Shown here: positions 63,924 to 64,000 of the stretch, piece by piece
Position numbering within the stretch: position 1 is the first letter of the stretch
Layout of the letters: the number at the start of each line of letters is the position of its first letter
NCBI RefSeq assembly: GCF_031846485.1
Contig: NZ_JAVRHQ010000016.1
Span: 28,330 to 92,329, forward strand
Length of the DNA stretch: 64,000 nucleotides
Origin: Autumnicola tepida
Lineage (GTDB): Bacteria > Bacteroidota > Bacteroidia > Flavobacteriales > Flavobacteriaceae
Direction: 5' to 3'
Translations under genes and position numbers: made by a program
Notes under the pieces: generated by a model
The model's database searches: none
What the model was told of the DNA's origin: nothing
Seen by the model: the letters and a program-made list of their open reading frames with translations, nothing else

Positions 63924-64000
63924 AATTATAATAATTAAAGTGTTAGTCTAGTAGATTAGACACTTCAATTAGCGGGACATGTTCTGGGTGAGTTTTATGT

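Noticed and set aside
1..64000. Prophage or integrative element
   Set aside because: No integrase, transposase, attachment repeats, tRNA or structural phage genes were seen.

Overview
The window reads as a chromosome segment of a member of the Bacteroidota, most likely a marine or saline Flavobacteriaceae (Gramella/Salegentibacter/Zunongwangia-like). The evidence is two SusC/SusD pairs, a type IX secretion (T9SS) sorting domain, Bacteroidota-style promoters (TTTG-N19-TAnnTTTG), A-rich rather than Shine-Dalgarno leaders, many lipoproteins with a Cys followed by acidic residues, and a moderate GC content. No rRNA, tRNA, CRISPR array, transposase or phage block was seen. The genus guess rests on family resemblance only.

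Region 1 (1-16045) is a polysaccharide utilisation locus (PUL) that looks aimed at galacto- or glucomannan. It holds the end of a surface glycan-binding protein, a FAS1 lipoprotein with two duplicated C-terminal binding-like modules, a GH27 alpha-galactosidase, an AGE-family 2-epimerase (mannobiose or cellobiose epimerase candidate), SusD, SusC, and on the opposite strand a tight GH9-GH26-GH30-like operon. The logical route is surface capture by SusD and the accessory proteins, endo-cleavage by GH26 and GH9, removal of galactose by GH27, import through SusC, and epimerisation. The GH130 phosphorylase expected downstream in that route is not in the window. A von Willebrand A protein with a SusC-like N-terminus follows (16327-18117).

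Region 2 (18481-27768) is a second SusC/SusD pair with two small lipoproteins and no enzyme. It is flanked by a LytTR response regulator, an AT-rich orphan lipoprotein and a LytS-type histidine kinase. An 18-bp perfect palindrome lies upstream of this susC.

Region 3 (28182-55858) is mostly housekeeping and stress functions: a five-PAS histidine kinase, an FAD oxidoreductase, glycogen phosphorylase, a secreted M16 peptidase, an 80-residue orphan, manganese catalase, a DsbA-like protein lacking its second active-site cysteine, a GH3-type acyl-adenylate/amide synthetase, a tripartite RND efflux operon whose outer-membrane component seems to lack an ordinary start codon, a sterol-desaturase-like enzyme, PhzF, a DUF4126 zinc-ribbon membrane protein, YihY, a MATE exporter with a luciferase-like oxidoreductase, and a 169-residue orphan.

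Region 4 (56547-62903) is a three-gene surface operon and the best candidate for a poorly described system: a small T9SS-sorted protein, a 914-residue protein made of near-identical 63-residue repeats with phage-tail-fibre-like motifs, and a 1024-residue LamG/FlgD-Ig protein. The genes are joined by 1-nt spacing and a 1-nt overlap and end at a strong terminator. A multi-pass membrane protein closes the window on the minus strand.
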